In this document: piece after piece, positions 54,501 through 64,000 of the stretch | How the letters are laid out: each line of letters opens with the position of its first letter | Numbering within the stretch: position 1 is the first letter of the stretch | Program-made: the position numbers and the translations under genes | The notes under the pieces: generated by a model | Seen by the model: only the letters and a program-made list of their open reading frames with translations | Database searches by the model: none | What the model was told of the DNA's origin: nothing | From: Melastoma dodecandrum | Lineage: Eukaryota > Streptophyta > Magnoliopsida > Myrtales > Melastomataceae | Length of the DNA: 64,000 nucleotides | Reading direction: 5' to 3' | Assembly (NCBI GenBank): GCA_029817715.1 | Contig: JARUPY010000130.1 | Span: forward strand, 287,992 to 351,991

Positions 54501-55353
54501 ATAATTCTGGACGATAACTTCTCTACAATTGCGACAGTCGCTAAGTGGGGTCGATCCGTTTACATAAACATCCAGAAATTCGTGCAGTTTCAACTGACAG
54601 TTAACGTGGTTGCGTTGATAGTAAACTTCTCTTCCGCCTGTTTGACGGGTAAAACACTTCTTTTGTTTTTCCTCCTGGAACCGACGGCCTTATGTCGCTA
54701 ATCTATTTTCCTTTTGGAATAACCCTATAGGTGATGCCCCTCTCACCGCTGTGCAGCTTCTGTGGGTGAACATGATCATGGACACCCTCGGAGCACTTGC
54801 CTTAGCTACAGAGCCTCCGAGTGATGATCTGATGAAAAGGCCGCCGGTTGGCAGGAAGGGGAAGTTCATCAGTAACACCATGTGGAGGAATATTTTGGGC
54901 CAGGCTCTATATCAGCTGGTTATCTTATGGTTCCTACAGACAAACGGGAAAGTGGCTTTCCGCTTGGAGGGTTCTGATGCTGATTTGATATTGAACACTC
55001 TCATCTTCAACTCATTTGTCTTCTGCCAGGTAAAAACTCGCTTGACCTTGCATAAAAATTGCTTTTCTCAGTGTTACACACGTATGACAAGATCTGCTTT
55101 GCAGGTTTTTAATGAAATCAGCTCCCGAGATATGGAGAAGGTAAACGTGTTCAAAGGTGTGCTGAAGAATTACGTGTTTGTTGCTGTCCTCGCTAGCACT
55201 CTCCTCTTCCAGTTCGTAATTGTCCAATTCCTTGGAACATTTGCCAACACTTACCCACTCGACTTGCGGCAGTGGGTTGTCACGGTGTTGCTCGGGTTCC
55301 TCGGCATGCCTATCGCTGCTGCCTTAAAGATGATTGATGTTGGTTCTGAGTAG
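51583..55353 (+). CDS. autoinhibited plasma-membrane-type Ca2+-ATPase (ACA, P-type IIB)
   Basis: Seven exons: 51583-51744, 52059-52113, 52199-54142, 54229-54387, 54477-54648, 54731-55029, 55105-55353, all with GT-AG introns. It exports Ca2+ from the cytosol using ATP and is released from autoinhibition by calmodulin. The N-terminus has the basic calmodulin-binding stretch ([19 protein letters not shown], residues about 19-37). Core motifs are [28 protein letters not shown] (phosphorylated Asp), [14 protein letters not shown] and [11 protein letters not shown]. About 1015 residues, as in ACA1/ACA2-type pumps. Exon 3 needs a one-base frame change near 53877-53886 (after NGFSPD, before PIPTQGYTC): one frame runs to 53931 and the other resumes at 53864. 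This is either an error in the assembly or an inactivating mutation. It converges on the permease gene. Confidence 0.88.
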
Positions 55354-55554
55354 AACCAAAATCCTTTTTTTGTCAGGTATAACTTGAAATCCTTAGTTCT
55401 TCGAAACCAATTAGTATTTGTGCGTTTTGGGGTCTGCTAGGATGTTCAAATTTTTGTTCATGCCTCAAGAGAAGCTGAAAATTTTAGGTGTGAAGGGCTT
55501 GAATTACAACCATGTTGAATACAAAGACAACTTAGGGTGATTAACCATTTCTTT

Positions 55555-57388
55555 TCATCCATGGGGTGCGAAGGGCTTGTACTTTTGAACGCCTTCGATG
55601 AGCTCATGGAACGATCCTGCAGCCCCAAGGAGGCATGCCGCCAGGATAGTCCATGTCAGCAACTTGAGGCATGTCCATGTCATAGACCAAGGTTGCATCC
55701 CTGTCCGTGCTACGTACATGTCAATCGGAAAGTATACGGCCAACGGCCAGAAGCTGATCACACCAATCAGCCCCAACACAGCATTGAAGAAGGGGAATAT
55801 CATAGCCACTAATGCCATGATGATCACGTACGACGTTCTCCATATTAGCCTGAGGTAGTTTATGTGGATGATCCCAATTTTAGGGATTCCGACGGCACGT
55901 TCTGAATTGACAAGCTTGCTTTCGGGCCACTTGTTGGAGCACCATCTTTCGACAGCGCTGAAGAGGGGATGGGCAAGCACCTGATATGAGCCAATGATAT
56001 GGATGGCGACGCAAATGTTTGCAAGGTCCACGAGCCAGAAAGGCTCATAAAACCCGAACCCGGTGAGGAGGTTTCCAGGGGCTTTGTTCCCAAATGCGGC
56101 GTATCCGATCATCCCGCATGCCCCATAGAACAGAGTTATAACCACTCCACCCATCGCACAAGCCTTCTTCATGGTCTTGTTCTCTGGTGGGCTCGCCTTC
56201 AGTGTGTCCTGCAATGTATAACCGAGGGAAGATTCGTTTGACAGTCAGATGGTAGCATCATATCAGCACAGTTTATGGTGCAAACTTGATTGCCTGGATT
56301 TCGACTAGGATCACGCAGAAGCCGAAGGAGAATGCGATATTCCCAATTGACGAGAATGCTCTCCACACCTTCTCCGATGCGGACACTCCCTCCGCGAGTC
56401 CCACTCCTGTTAGGCTCGTCGTTCCCCCCTCCCCACCTTCACAAATTGGAAGAGCACAACTCACTCTGCTTATGATTCGAAAAAGCACAGAGAACAGAAG
56501 GGAAATAAGAAACCGGGGCGGACTCACTTGCAACTCTAGCTATGGCCAGCCCGAGCCCGGTGAATGCATAGATAAAGGACATCGCAGATGCAACAATTGA
56601 CAGCCCCGCGAGATCGTGGAACCTCGGGATCTGGCTGAGGATGATCTCAATGAGAGCGAAGGCAGCGATAAACCAGTACTCTGACGAGTAGCAATCTGCC
56701 TCATGGCTGTGCTTGTGGTAACAATTCGATTTCTCCACCGCCCTGCAGTATTAAACATTCTCGTCATGGTTGTTCCCAACAAGCCAATTATTAACAAGGA
56801 GGACGAATTCGATTACTTACACCATGCTAAGGGACGCTGTGATCGTGAACCCGATCGATATTCCGACCATGGTCGTGTACTGAGCCCACTCCAAATACTG
56901 ATGTTTTCGGCCTCCTGTTGCATCTCAAGCACATAAGAATGCGTCACCAGATCGACTGACAAGAAAATACATCCGTATCGATCATTACAACATATCGAGG
57001 CGTACCAAGAATGTTCTTGACAGCTCCCCCATAGGTGTAGTTCCTCATGCCGGTCACAGGATCCGGTGAGCGGTAACAGTCGCAAAGCAAAACGGAGGTG
57101 CCGTAGTTGATGGCTGAGAACGTCAAAATGACCGCCGGACCGGCGATCCAACCCAACTGAGCCACGGCCCACGCCAGGGACAGGACGCCCGACCCGAGCA
57201 CTGCCGTAATGAGGTGGGCGCAACGCGGTCAACGACGTCCCTGCAGTAAAGAACAAAACGGGAACCATTCACTACTCACTGCTCTATACACATTCCTTAT
57301 CCAACCGAGCATGGAACGACCATGTATATCTACCCGTCCTTTTGACTCGGCCATCGTCGTCGATCTGCTTCATCGTGGGGCTGCTCAT
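55555..57388 (-). CDS. amino acid permease (AAP family)
   Basis: Six exons on the minus strand: 57388-57334, 57240-57006, 56914-56821, 56742-56528, 56436-56294, 56208-55555. The protein, about 464 residues, is a proton-coupled amino acid importer of the plasma membrane with about ten membrane helices. Family marks: GSGVLSLAWAVAQLGWIAGP, LLCDCYRSPDPVTGMRNYTY, MKKACAMGGVVITLFYGACG and NLLTGFGFYEPFWLVDLAN. The intron after exon 5 starts with GC instead of GT (CAG/GCAATC). In exon 2 one extra T (minus strand, 57222-57223) breaks the frame between GTSLTA and CAHLITAVLG. With that base left out the six exons sum to 1395 bp, exactly 465 codons, which supports the exon map. The subfamily (AAP2/3/4/6-like) is not settled. 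Confidence 0.85.
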
Positions 57389-58551
57389 GCTGGACTCCCT
57401 GGCACCCTCGCAAACTGCACGCGATGGCATGGAGTAGGTAATGCGAAGGCTGCAAGTATATATATTACGGACCCGGTCGGGGTGGTGTGATCGGCAAATC
57501 CAACTTGCTTTTACCAACTTGGGCGTCATTGAATTCAAATCCAACTTCCATTGCAACATCAGAGGTGAGTGATCTCCTCCCACTAAGACACATTTTATCT
57601 TACCCGAGAAAAAGTACAGTGATTAATTAAAAAATAAAAGATAGGTCGGATACGACACGATGCAGCCCTAACTATTTTTCCAGTTCTGGTTCTGGAGATG
57701 GGGTTGGCAATTGATGTGAGGTATTATTTATTACGGGGAGTGGAGTGAACATAGACACATTTTAACCACGCCATTCATTCCGACAGTGTCCGTCGCCACA
57801 CAGACAACACCGTAGACTTCCTCGATTTATGCAGGAGTTTTCTGTTCCGACACAAACCTTTCGGTCAACTCTTTCAGTCGGTCTTAATTAAGTTTGACTT
57901 GAGGAAGAGGCCATATAGCGACACACAACTGTCAATCCAACAACATCAAATAATTTTATGGATGAAAAAGGAGGGATATGAGCATGTTTAGTTGTAAGAA
58001 GGGTGGGTAGGAGAGTATAGTTGAAATTAAGTAAAGCCCGCCAGGCGGCTACTTTTGTTTTGCCATGGGTGGGCTTGGTATTTCCGCCCGCCCGAACCCA
58101 CTCACAAAATTTGATCGTGTGGTGTCGGTATAAAGAAGTCGTAGGGGCATTAGTTGCATCATCACATTCCATTGAGTCACTACCTCAACTACTAATTTTA
58201 GATCGATTAGTGACTTTACGAAGTTCTATATCCCTAATTGAAATACCGATTTAAGTACGATGATAAAAGAATCTTGAAATTTTTAGTCGTATTTGACGAA
58301 ATTTGTTCTAAGAGTAACATTCTTCTTAGTACTAAAGAAAAACATACCCAATTAAATATAACAACCATAAGAACTCGAAAACATTTTATAGTCAGTCCAC
58401 ACCACCCGTTTGGGGCTAACATTGGACATGTTCTTAACGTTGGAATTTGATTTAGACGCGCTATTTATGTTTAAAACGAGGTAGATCTTTTGTGGGATTT
58501 GGCATTAGATTACTTCAAAATCAAGACGCAAGTTTTAAACTAACCCCCAAG
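57389..58551. other. intergenic, promoter side of the permease gene
   Basis: AT-rich and without credible frames. It ends where the hAT element starts at 58552. Confidence 0.45.
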
Positions 58552-58910
58552 TAGGGGTGAGCAAAAAATCCGATTTCCGAATTTTTTTTCGGACTCAGAT
58601 TCGAAATTTTTTAATTTCGGACTCGGATTCGGATTTATTCCAAATTTACATTTCGAAAACGAATTCGGATTTCAAGAAACAAAATTCGGATATCCAAATA
58701 TCCGAAAAATATTAAAAAAAGAAGCCCACGGCCCATTTGTAATTTATTTCCAACATCCCATCCTGTCGTTCCTCCCATCCTTCCGATAGTCCTCTTTCTG
58801 ATTTGGGTTAGGGCACCGTAGACCTTGGAGCATTGTTCGCATCTTGCCGTTCCTTCCCATCCATCCTTTTCGCATTGTTCAACGAGGACTAGAAGCGGGG
58901 GCCGACCTCG

Positions 58911-59378
58911 GAGCGAAAGCACGGGCTGTTCTACCGGAACGAGCAGAGGGTGTTCGACATTCCTCTCTCGCCCGAGCAGCTAGCGAGCGGGCAGCCGAAG
59001 AGGACGACGAGCACGGGGGAGGAGAAGCTGCAGGAGGCGTTTGGTCTTTGATAAAGACGAAGCAACACGGTCCTGCTTCCCAACAGGTATCACTTTTAAA
59101 TCTGCTTGCCAGGACCCGAGGATGTGTATCATAGTTGGAAGCCCGCAGCCAGATGAGAGAGGCCATCTCCCTCTATTCGACCTTGCTCAGTTTTCAGAAG
59201 TTAATTTATCCACTTGACAGTTCGTGGGTCTTGTCCGGGCTGGGTCAGAATTATGGTCTGAGTGCCCAAGCCACCGGGAAAGCCGCGGTCCTTCATTACA
59301 ACGGGGACATGAAACCGTGGATAGCAATTAGCTGTCCAATTTCTTCCACCGGCGGACTGATTTTGAGAGGCCAATGAG
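58911..59378 (+). pseudogene. captured host gene fragments, including a galacturonosyltransferase (GAUT) C-terminus
   Basis: 59135-59377 contains YPLDSSWVLSGLGQNYG and KAAVLHYNGDMKPWIAI, the C-terminal part of GAUT-type glycosyltransferases (family GT8; pectin synthesis in the Golgi), where HYNG-K-PW is conserved. A second open stretch upstream (58911-59049, GLFYRNEQRVFDIPLSPEQL) looks coding but I cannot place it. Neither piece has a complete domain. They lie inside the hAT element, so they were probably picked up from host genes. Confidence 0.65.
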
Positions 59379-59406
59379 TGATTCCGACAGGAATTGCACA
59401 TTTCAT

Positions 59407-59500
59407 ATATATTCTGTTGTTTACTGATTTAATGTGGTTATATATATTCTGTTATATATATAACAGGATTTTGTTATATATATTATGTTATATATCCTCA
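59407..59500. repeat. AT-rich palindromic repeat
   Basis: CTGTTATATATATAACAG (around 59448-59466) is a perfect palindrome, and TTCTGTTATATATA-like units recur several times in the block. It can form hairpins. It sits between the captured fragments and the transposase. Confidence 0.6.
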
Positions 59501-59731
59501 TTTAGTATGGTTATTCCTTATCTCATACGAATTCTGTTATTCCTTGTCTTATTCAATTCCACGTTATAAGGCAAAAAATTATTTACTTGCTCATGCTCCT
59601 TTCTCAGGTTGTTACAGTGTTTGGTTATTTTAAATATTACCCTTTTATCTGTTGAATGAACCATTCAAGTGCTTACCAGTATCGAACAGGTAGTAGCTAT
59701 GCAAGTTTATTTTCTATTTTAGGATTTAGTT

Positions 59732-61715
59732 ATGGAGACAACGAATGTTTCTTCACAAAATGATGCGGACATGGTCGACACTCCTATTGAGTCAATAGCT
59801 TCTGGAAGTTCTGCTACAAAGAAGAGAAAATCAATTCAGCCAAGATCAGTACATTGGAAGTATTTGGACGGATATTTTGAAGATGGTCAAGTCATGGCAA
59901 GGTGCCACAATTGTCAAAAGGAAATTCGAGCAGGGTCGCAAAATGGAACTGCCCCATTGAAGAATCATTTGAATAGTTGTCGTGGTAAGGCTTCTTCGGA
60001 TGATAAGCAATTAGAATTGATTGGTTTAAGCTCTGCAACTAGTGAGAGACTTTTAGGTACTTACAAGTTTGATTCTGAGGCCGTAAGAAAAGCTTTAGTT
60101 AAGATGATAATATTGGATGAATTGCCGTTCAAATTTGTCAAGGGTTTAGGATTTAAATCGTTCATGAAAGTTTCGCATTCCATCTCGTTGGACCATTCGG
60201 CGAGATTGTTTTCATATGTTTACCAACGAGAAAGCGAAGTTACAAGCATATTTTAGGAACTCTTCTCAATATGTTTCCATCACTACTGATACTTGGACTT
60301 CAATTCAAAAGATGAACTACATGTGCATGACAGCTCATTATATTGATGATGATTGGAATCTCCAAAAGAAGTTGTTGAGCTTTGTTCCTATCTTTTCTCA
60401 TAAAGGAAATGATATTGGGGAGGCTTTGGAGATATGTTTACGTGACTGGGGGATTGATAAGTTATTCGTAGTGACGATGGATAATGCAAGTGCTAATGAA
60501 GTTGCTGTGAATTATTTGAGAGAAAAGCATAAGAGCAAGCTTATGTTAGAAGGAAAGTACATTCACATGAGATGTGTTGCTCACATATTAAATCTCATTG
60601 TTACCGATGGCATGAGTATGCATGGTGTATTTGATGCCATTAGAAGAGTTCGAGCTGTTGTTAAGTACATTAAAAATTCATGTGGTCGATATGCTTTATT
60701 CAAAAAAGCAGTGAGTATGGAAGATGTCACTTATAAAGGTTGGTTGAGTTTGGATGTATCCACTAGATGGAACTCTACTTACAAGATGTTAGATACAGCT
60801 CAAAAGTTACAAAAGGCTTTTGTGAAATATGAACAATTGGATCGTTTGATGAAATTTGATCTTAGAGATGATAATGGAAGTGAAGTGTTGCCAACTCATG
60901 AGGATTGGGAGATTGTGAAAAGGTTGGTAAATATTCTGAAGAGATTTTACAACTTGACTTTGAAGGTTTTTGGATCAAAATCTGTACGTGCTCATTCTTT
61001 CTTTCATGATATTGCAAATCTTCATGCTCTTTTTAGAAAATGAAAGGAAAGTGGTGATATAGATTTGTTTACGATGGCATCACAAATGGCGGCAAAGTAT
61101 GACAAATATTGGGGTGTATCTGGAAAAATGAACATGTTGTTATACTTTGCAGTAGCTCTTGACACAAGACAAAAGTTGAAGTTCTTGAGATTTACTTTGA
61201 TAGATATGTATGAAGCTGAAAAAGGTGAGCAAGTATTTGAAAATGTGAAGAGTGCACTTTACGAATTGTACAATGATTATAAATGCAAGTTTGCATCATC
61301 TCCTTCTCAAGTCGTGACATTAGGAGGTGTTAATGATGTTGATGATGACGATGATGACGATGATGAGAATATGATAAGACGAAGAAGGAATCGTTTCAAG
61401 AAGGCAGAACAAATAGATGGTGAAAGTAATAAGTCAGAGTTGGATAAGTATTTGACTGAGGACCTGGAGGATGATATCGAGTCATTTGACATTTTAGCAT
61501 AGTGGAAAGTGTTGAGTTATAGACTTCCCATTCTCGGCTGAATGGCTTGTGATATTTTATCAATTCCTATATCTACTGTTGCTTCAGAGTCTTCATTTAG
61601 TACTGAAGGTCGAGTGCTTGATTCATTTCGAAGTTCATTATCTCCTAGAATTGTGGAATCTCTCTTATGCACTCAAGATTGGCTTCGAGACTTTAATCAA
61701 ACCGGTTCGGACTGA
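59732..61715 (+). pseudogene. hAT transposase (BED zinc finger type), inactivated
   Basis: The ATG at 59732 opens a frame with a BED zinc finger (VHWKYLDGYF ... ARCHNCQKEI ... LKNHLNSC). The main catalytic region is in another phase from 60216 (SITTDTWTSIQKMNYMCMTA, VTMDNASANEVAV, RCVAHILNLIV, LDVSTRWNSTYKML) and the hAT dimerisation domain is near the end (ISTVASESSFSTEGRVLD, about 61566-61620). Breaks: a one-base frame change near 60200-60225, and in-frame stops at 61041 (TGA), 61500 (TAG, at the Trp of LAWWKV in relatives) and 61539 (TGA). This resembles RICESLEEPER-type transposases but is dead. A D-rich codon run (GATGATGAC, about 61336-61365) is present. Confidence 0.85.
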
Positions 61716-61869
61716 GAGATGAGTTGGGCCGGGTAATATAATAATCGATCAAGCTCATTAATACCCCTACTCATCCTAATAACTATTTCACCGCATCTCG
61801 TCCCAACCCATTCGGGTTCCAGTCGGGTTGAAATCGGAGTTTATCACCGTATGACCATGTCCTTGGAGG

Positions 61870-62330
61870 TAGGGGTGAGCATTCGGACTGGACTCGGATA
61901 TCCGAGTCCGAATTTTGTCCGAGTCCGAAATTCCGAATTCTAATATTCATAGTCCGAGTCCGATTCCGAATTTAAAAAATTCCGAACCTTCGGACTCGGA
62001 ATTCGGATAATCCGAAATTCCGAAATTTCAATCTTCAATCCAAAACTATCCATTTCTAACTCTTCAAAAACTATTTTAAAATTTCATGTCCACATAGGAT
62101 TAAGAAAGATTCTCATGACATAACGATAATAATTATAAATTTAGATAAAAAAAGAGCAAGGGATATGCCCATCTTCTATAAATCTTCATTCTTGAATCCT
62201 GAAAATGTCCTCAAACTTCGAATACGCTTCATACCCATCTTTTCGAAATCTACAATTCAAATTAAGTTATGTTAGTCACAAAAATAATACCAAAAGTCTA
62301 AAATTGTAACTTTGGGACAAAACATACTAA
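61870..62330. mobile_element. truncated hAT non-autonomous copy
   Basis: It begins TAGGGGTGAGCATTCGGACT and stays similar to the left two thirds of the 34966-35721 element, including the unique inner segment (ATCTTCTATAAATCTTCATTCTTGAATCC in the same order). The right end is missing. It starts 100 bp after the larger hAT element. Confidence 0.75.
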
Positions 62331-64000
62331 AATTATGAACATTACCATCTTCGAGTTTTTCACTATCGTCTGTATCTTCTTTCAAGCCTTAATTTTTTCT
62401 AGTCAAGTTGAGCATGGACCGACTCTTCAACGATCTCTTTAATTCGATTCGAATATTTTTTTAAAAAAAATAATTTTAAAAAGGTTGAAAATAATTATTA
62501 TTCTTTTTAATTCGACCAGATTGTTTTATACACGTACAAGGGGTGTCCGATCCCAGCACGAATCATTAAGACTCGTAATGGTGAAAGTATGAAAGCAATT
62601 TTTTAAATTCGTGCCAAGATGGGGTGGCGGAGGGTTTCCGAGCTTTGTATTGGCCGTGGGGTTAGTATTGTAAAAAAACTGACCAATTACGGTTAAAGTT
62701 TGTCAAATTACACATATACCGTTTTGGTACTGCGGTTGGGAATCGCGATTTTAGTTTTACAAACAAATCTCACGGTTCAACCGTGATTTTATGTTATTCC
62801 AACAATTGTCGCGGTTGGGAACCGCAACATTATGAGGAGATAGATATCCCACATAAAAACGCGGTCGACAGTCGCGACTTTGCTGAAAACGCGATTACAG
62901 ACCACGACATTAGAACACTTGGGAAATTTCCCAAGTGTTTGTGTTTATTCGGTGGATGAGCAGCGGTTTGTCAACCGCGACACCCTTTTAGTTACCCAAG
63001 TGTCGTGGTTGACAACCGCGACACTGCTCAGCCACCGTAACCAAATCATCATCATTATCACAAGTACTCCCAGTACAAAATTTTCTTCGAAGACAAATTC
63101 CCAATTGTACAAATTCCAAGAAATGGTGCCAAACATTCAGACAACAAATATCTAATATAAGACTGTCGAACATAAGGTAACACAATGTCTAACATAAAAG
63201 TCCCAAATCAAGAAAAGTACACAGAAATGCTCAATCACGTTTGCTCCTTCTTCTCGTGCAATAGTGATGTCGAACCTTCGGTTTTCGGGCTGCGAGGATT
63301 CCCCAAAATCTATTTGAGTTACTTGAGATATAAGGTCATCCGGGTTTTGAATGGAAGAAGGTGGCATCCCTTGCAGCTTTAACTGGTGCTGGCGAAGTCG
63401 AGCTCGAAGGCCTTGCGAAGTGTGGTGTTCAGTAATTGGCATTGAGTTGGGTCACCTGAGAGATCAACATCCCTTCTTGTTGGTGGTCATGTACTTCCGG
63501 GTATTCACCTATCATGTTCCCGCCACGTCGTACTCTATAAGTGGATGTTCATGCGCTTCTGCCACGTTGTCTTCATGCACATTCTCCCTTTCCGATGGCA
63601 CTACAAATGCCGGCCGGTCCTTCCAAGCCCACCTGTACGACCATATATGCATAATGGAGAATATTTGAGTCAACAAGATTTGTGCATCTCTTGCAAGAAT
63701 AGTTTACCCTCTTCTGGGTTGAAAGCACGAAATGTGATTTTAAACACAGTTTGTTTCATCTATTCAAGCCAAACAATAAGGTTTAGATATTTCATATATC
63801 GATGCATCTAAAGAATGTGAAGCTAGTGCATAACATTTCTCCCTGTTTGTGAAATGTACTTCCTGCTGTAACCTTTGCATGCCACATTAGAGTATTCTAT
63901 CTCTGTCTCCTACGACAATGGCATAGGCACTCAATTCATTATATCATCCCACACGCTCGATGTATTCTCGGTGAATTCCTCCCCAGTTAATCATGAACTT
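62331..64000. other. intergenic edge with GCGGTTG/AACCGCGAC repeats and a weak coding-like stretch
   Basis: From about 62738 to 63035 short palindrome-like units (GCGGTTGxxAACCGCGAC) recur many times. Around 63290-63700 the minus strand has coding-like stretches (ending with WAWKDRPAFVVPSEREN-like reading) in more than one frame, perhaps a remnant of a transposon-borne plant mobile domain gene. I cannot support a gene here. Confidence 0.3.

Larger units (their letters stand above)
58552..61769 (+). mobile_element. dead autonomous-type hAT element with captured gene pieces
   Basis: The left end TAGGGGTGAGCAAAA and the subterminal CGGATATCCGAA arrays match the hAT element at 34966-35721. A BED-finger hAT transposase on the plus strand follows. 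The right end is not clean: GCTCATTAATACCCCTA at about 61753-61769 looks like the terminal GCTCACCCCTA with a 6-base insertion. No matching 8-bp duplication was found (CCCCCAAG on the left, CTCATCCT on the right), so the boundary is uncertain. Between left end and transposase lies non-transposon coding sequence. Confidence 0.6.

Noticed and set aside
61861..61870. Possible shared target duplication linking the hAT ends at 58552 and 61870
   Set aside because: CCCCCAAG before 58552 resembles only the reverse complement of the flank at 61862-61869, and the two ends have the same orientation on the plus strand, so they are not the two ends of one element.
1..64000. CRISPR arrays, bacterial operons, plasmid or phage genes
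   Set aside because: No regularly spaced direct repeats with unique spacers, and all recognisable genes are plant nuclear or plant transposon genes with introns.

Overview
This is nuclear DNA of a flowering plant. The host genes have GT-AG introns and their closest recognisable relatives are angiosperm families (the strigolactone receptor D14, SOB FIVE-LIKE, EXO70, CSA, an autoinhibited Ca2+-ATPase, an amino acid permease). Much of the space between genes is transposons: Ty3/gypsy, CACTA, Mutator and hAT. Several genes (EXO70, F-box, D14, SOFL) are GC-rich and others are not. I cannot name the species.

Layout. 1-312: flank, possibly the end of a coding exon. 313-13287: a nearly intact, young Ty3/gypsy element of the Tat lineage with two 1130-bp LTRs and a 5-bp target duplication. 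It carries gag, protease, then reverse transcriptase, RNase H, a second RNase H and integrase. On the opposite strand lies a spliced gene encoding a plant-mobile-domain-like protein with its own TATA box. 13905-16472: two pieces of a chromovirus-type gypsy element placed head to head. 16959-18227: PP2-A10-like gene (-). 19138-21105: BSD-domain gene (-), frame-broken. 21591-22881: two Mutator-like MITEs. 23568-24261: SOFL gene (-). 27009-28314: non-autonomous CACTA element. 28549-31689: a 3.1-kb Mutator-like element with remnants of its transposase, a GRF zinc finger and a copia fragment. 31690-34750: degenerate LTR-like DNA. 34966-35721: short hAT element.

36430-40639: EXO70 and an F-box gene, same strand, 0.25 kb apart. 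41202-41588: another Mutator MITE. 41771-44794: CSA/ERCC8-like WD40 gene (+). 46015-46946: D14 (-). 51583-55353: Ca2+-ATPase (+), meeting an amino acid permease (-, 55555-57388) tail to tail. 58552-61769: a dead autonomous-type hAT element that picked up a galacturonosyltransferase gene piece. 61870-62330: truncated hAT copy. 62700-63040: GCGGTT/AACCGC repeats.

The host genes do not form a pathway cluster; they are ordinary neighbours separated by transposons. The most unusual content is the antisense gene in the Tat element, the gene pieces captured by DNA transposons, the Ser at the D14 oxyanion-hole position, and a recurring pattern of single-base frame breaks in otherwise well-conserved genes. 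That last pattern may be either real decay or assembly error. All calls come from reading the sequence; no database search was run.
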